From: Hirudo medicinalis
Lineage: Eukaryota; Annelida; Clitellata; Hirudinida; Hirudinidae
Length of the DNA stretch: 64,000 bases
Direction: 5' to 3'
NCBI GenBank assembly: GCA_011800805.1
Contig: MPNW01000032.1
Coordinates: 202,607-266,606 of the forward strand
In this document: piece after piece, positions 63,101-64,000 of the stretch
Layout: each line of letters starts with the position of its first letter
Position numbering within the stretch: the first letter of the stretch is position 1
Made by a program: the position numbers and the translations under genes
The notes under the pieces: generated by a model
Seen by the model: the letters and a program-made list of their open reading frames with translations, nothing else
The model's database searches: none
What the model was told of the DNA's origin: nothing

Positions 63101-64000
63101 CACTCCACGAATCACTTGAACAATACGGCACAAACCTGCAATTTGAAACCAGCCAGTTTTAGCCGAATGTTATCGCGAGCATAAAATCAATTTATAAACT
63201 CAGTTACACGTGATTTCCATTGAAGAAAAATGAATTCTCCTGACGATTTGATGATAATATTCCAACTCCTGCAGTGAGAAATTTAGCTCAGATGAAAGAT
63301 CTTTTGAAATGGTCGCTAATGGGGTCAACAAACCCTTCATAACATGGGGGAGATTTTGTGACGTCATGAACTGTGGCGACTGGAACCATCTTTTGAGGCA
63401 ACTCATTCCATCAGAACATAACCAGCCTCCTGCAAGTTGAGTCAAGTATTTAAAATCTCCTTGAAAGACATTAACGGGCATACCTTCCAGAAATATGATC
63501 CATCTATTACTTTCAAAGGATTTCTTCAGGTAATACCTGCGTTTAAAAATCATAGAAGCCCTTCCATTAAAAACGATATTTTTAATTCTAATGTTAAATG
63601 ATTCTTAAAATCTAATATTAAACTATTAACATAAATTATAACAGTATTTTGGGATCAATTTGAAATTTTGAAAACCCGTCCTACGGTTACCCGGGTGTAG
63701 ATCCGTCGTTGCAGACGACCGAAGAATTCCGTATGAAGTGTTTGGTCATCTCATCTCCTTCGTTTTTTGATTTTAATGTGCGGAGTTTCAGTCCTCTTTT
63801 GCTCGAATGATTCTTGAGAGCCTTCTGTCTATTTTCGTTTCTAAACTTGATTCTGCCGTTTTTAACTTTACTCATCCTTGTTACGGAAGAGGTACTCGTC
63901 TTATTGATGGAATTGTTATCCAATTTGGAGGAATATGGAAAATAGGAGACTTGCACGGTTTCGTCCCTCAGATTAGCGGTGGAATCCACAACATTGAACT
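60165..64000 (-). CDS. NOTUM: NOTUM palmitoleoyl-protein carboxylesterase (Wnt deacylase), 5' incomplete
   Basis: Minus-strand exons read in NOTUM order: SSVVCNDGSTPG (63690-63720) | YYLKKSFESNRWIIFLEG (63480-63540) | GWLCSDGMSCLKRWF | DAFSFMGSNIVEEVV ending LAGS (62745-62870) | SAGGTGVLLNIDR and DSGWFIDNTQFRQT (62249-62455) | KCFFGQYVYPTL (62090-62180) | VFVVQNLYDGAQLVANN (61795-61935) | FAPGCLLHVLL (61030-61085) | LPSQLQCWEK (60870-60970) | a basic segment | SCRWPHCNLSCPKLRDPYNG and stop at 60165. The catalytic Ser (GS|SAGG), Asp (LYDGAQ) and His (CLLH) positions of the hydrolase are all present. NOTUM is secreted and removes palmitoleate from Wnt, damping the signal. The signal peptide and true start lie beyond the window, though ATG 63987-63989 is in frame. 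Some exon borders were not phase-checked. Confidence 0.92.

Noticed and set aside
1..64000. CRISPR arrays, bacterial operons, tRNA or rRNA genes
   Set aside because: No regularly spaced repeats, no Shine-Dalgarno-linked frames, and no tRNA A/B-box pair or rRNA core that I could support. The window is animal nuclear DNA.

Overview
The window is nuclear DNA from an animal. Its genes carry GT-AG introns and encode metazoan families: ABLIM, LASP, STARD3, LAMP, RNF17/TDRD4, CLIC, NOTUM and a gp130-like receptor. It is AT-rich, and most introns are short (about 60 to 1500 bases). Transposon remnants of several classes are scattered through it. The divergence from vertebrate proteins suggests an invertebrate, but I cannot name the phylum from sequence alone. 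One run of N (22461-23382) and one single N (near 1823) mark assembly defects. All family assignments are by reading; no database search was run.

Layout, left to right. (1) 1-1700: debris of pogo-like and hAT-like DNA transposons. (2) 2287-7062, minus: an intact intronless full-length ABCA-type ABC transporter. (3) 9209-17847, minus: an ABLIM-type LIM/villin-headpiece protein in 16 exons that join in phase. (4) 18.1-18.9 kb: DNA-element and LINE fragments. (5) 20401-21496, minus: a small LAMP. (6) 22336-23634: a probable solo LTR interrupted by the gap. (7) 24917-27682, plus: a complete STARD3/MLN64 in 14 exons. (8) 28308-30061, minus: a complete LASP in 7 exons, tail to tail with STARD3. (9) 30.4-36.0 kb: unresolved open frames, a decayed non-LTR retrotransposon and a decayed pogo-like transposase. 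(10) 36690-42235, minus: a class I cytokine receptor of gp130/Domeless type with a very short cytoplasmic tail. (11) 43135-43535: a second LTR-like block. (12) 43830-44760, plus: an unrecognised small membrane-protein gene. (13) 45928-56476, plus: RNF17/TDRD4 with RING, two B-boxes and five Tudor domains. (14) 56785-59397, plus: a CLIC with a dithiol CPxC site, starting only 309 bases after the RNF17 stop. (15) 60165 to the window end, minus: NOTUM, 5'-incomplete.

The genes do not form one pathway. Biological groupings are limited to actin/adhesion (ABLIM, LASP), late endosome/lysosome and lipid handling (LAMP, STARD3, ABCA), germline piRNA biology (RNF17), Wnt control (NOTUM) and cytokine signalling (receptor). 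The points most worth a second look are the intronless ABCA with altered signature motifs, STARD3 next to LASP (both also lie in human 17q12), the conserved phospho-FFAT-like motif in STARD3, the receptor's short tail, the tight RNF17-CLIC spacing, and a foldback element carrying telomere-like repeats.
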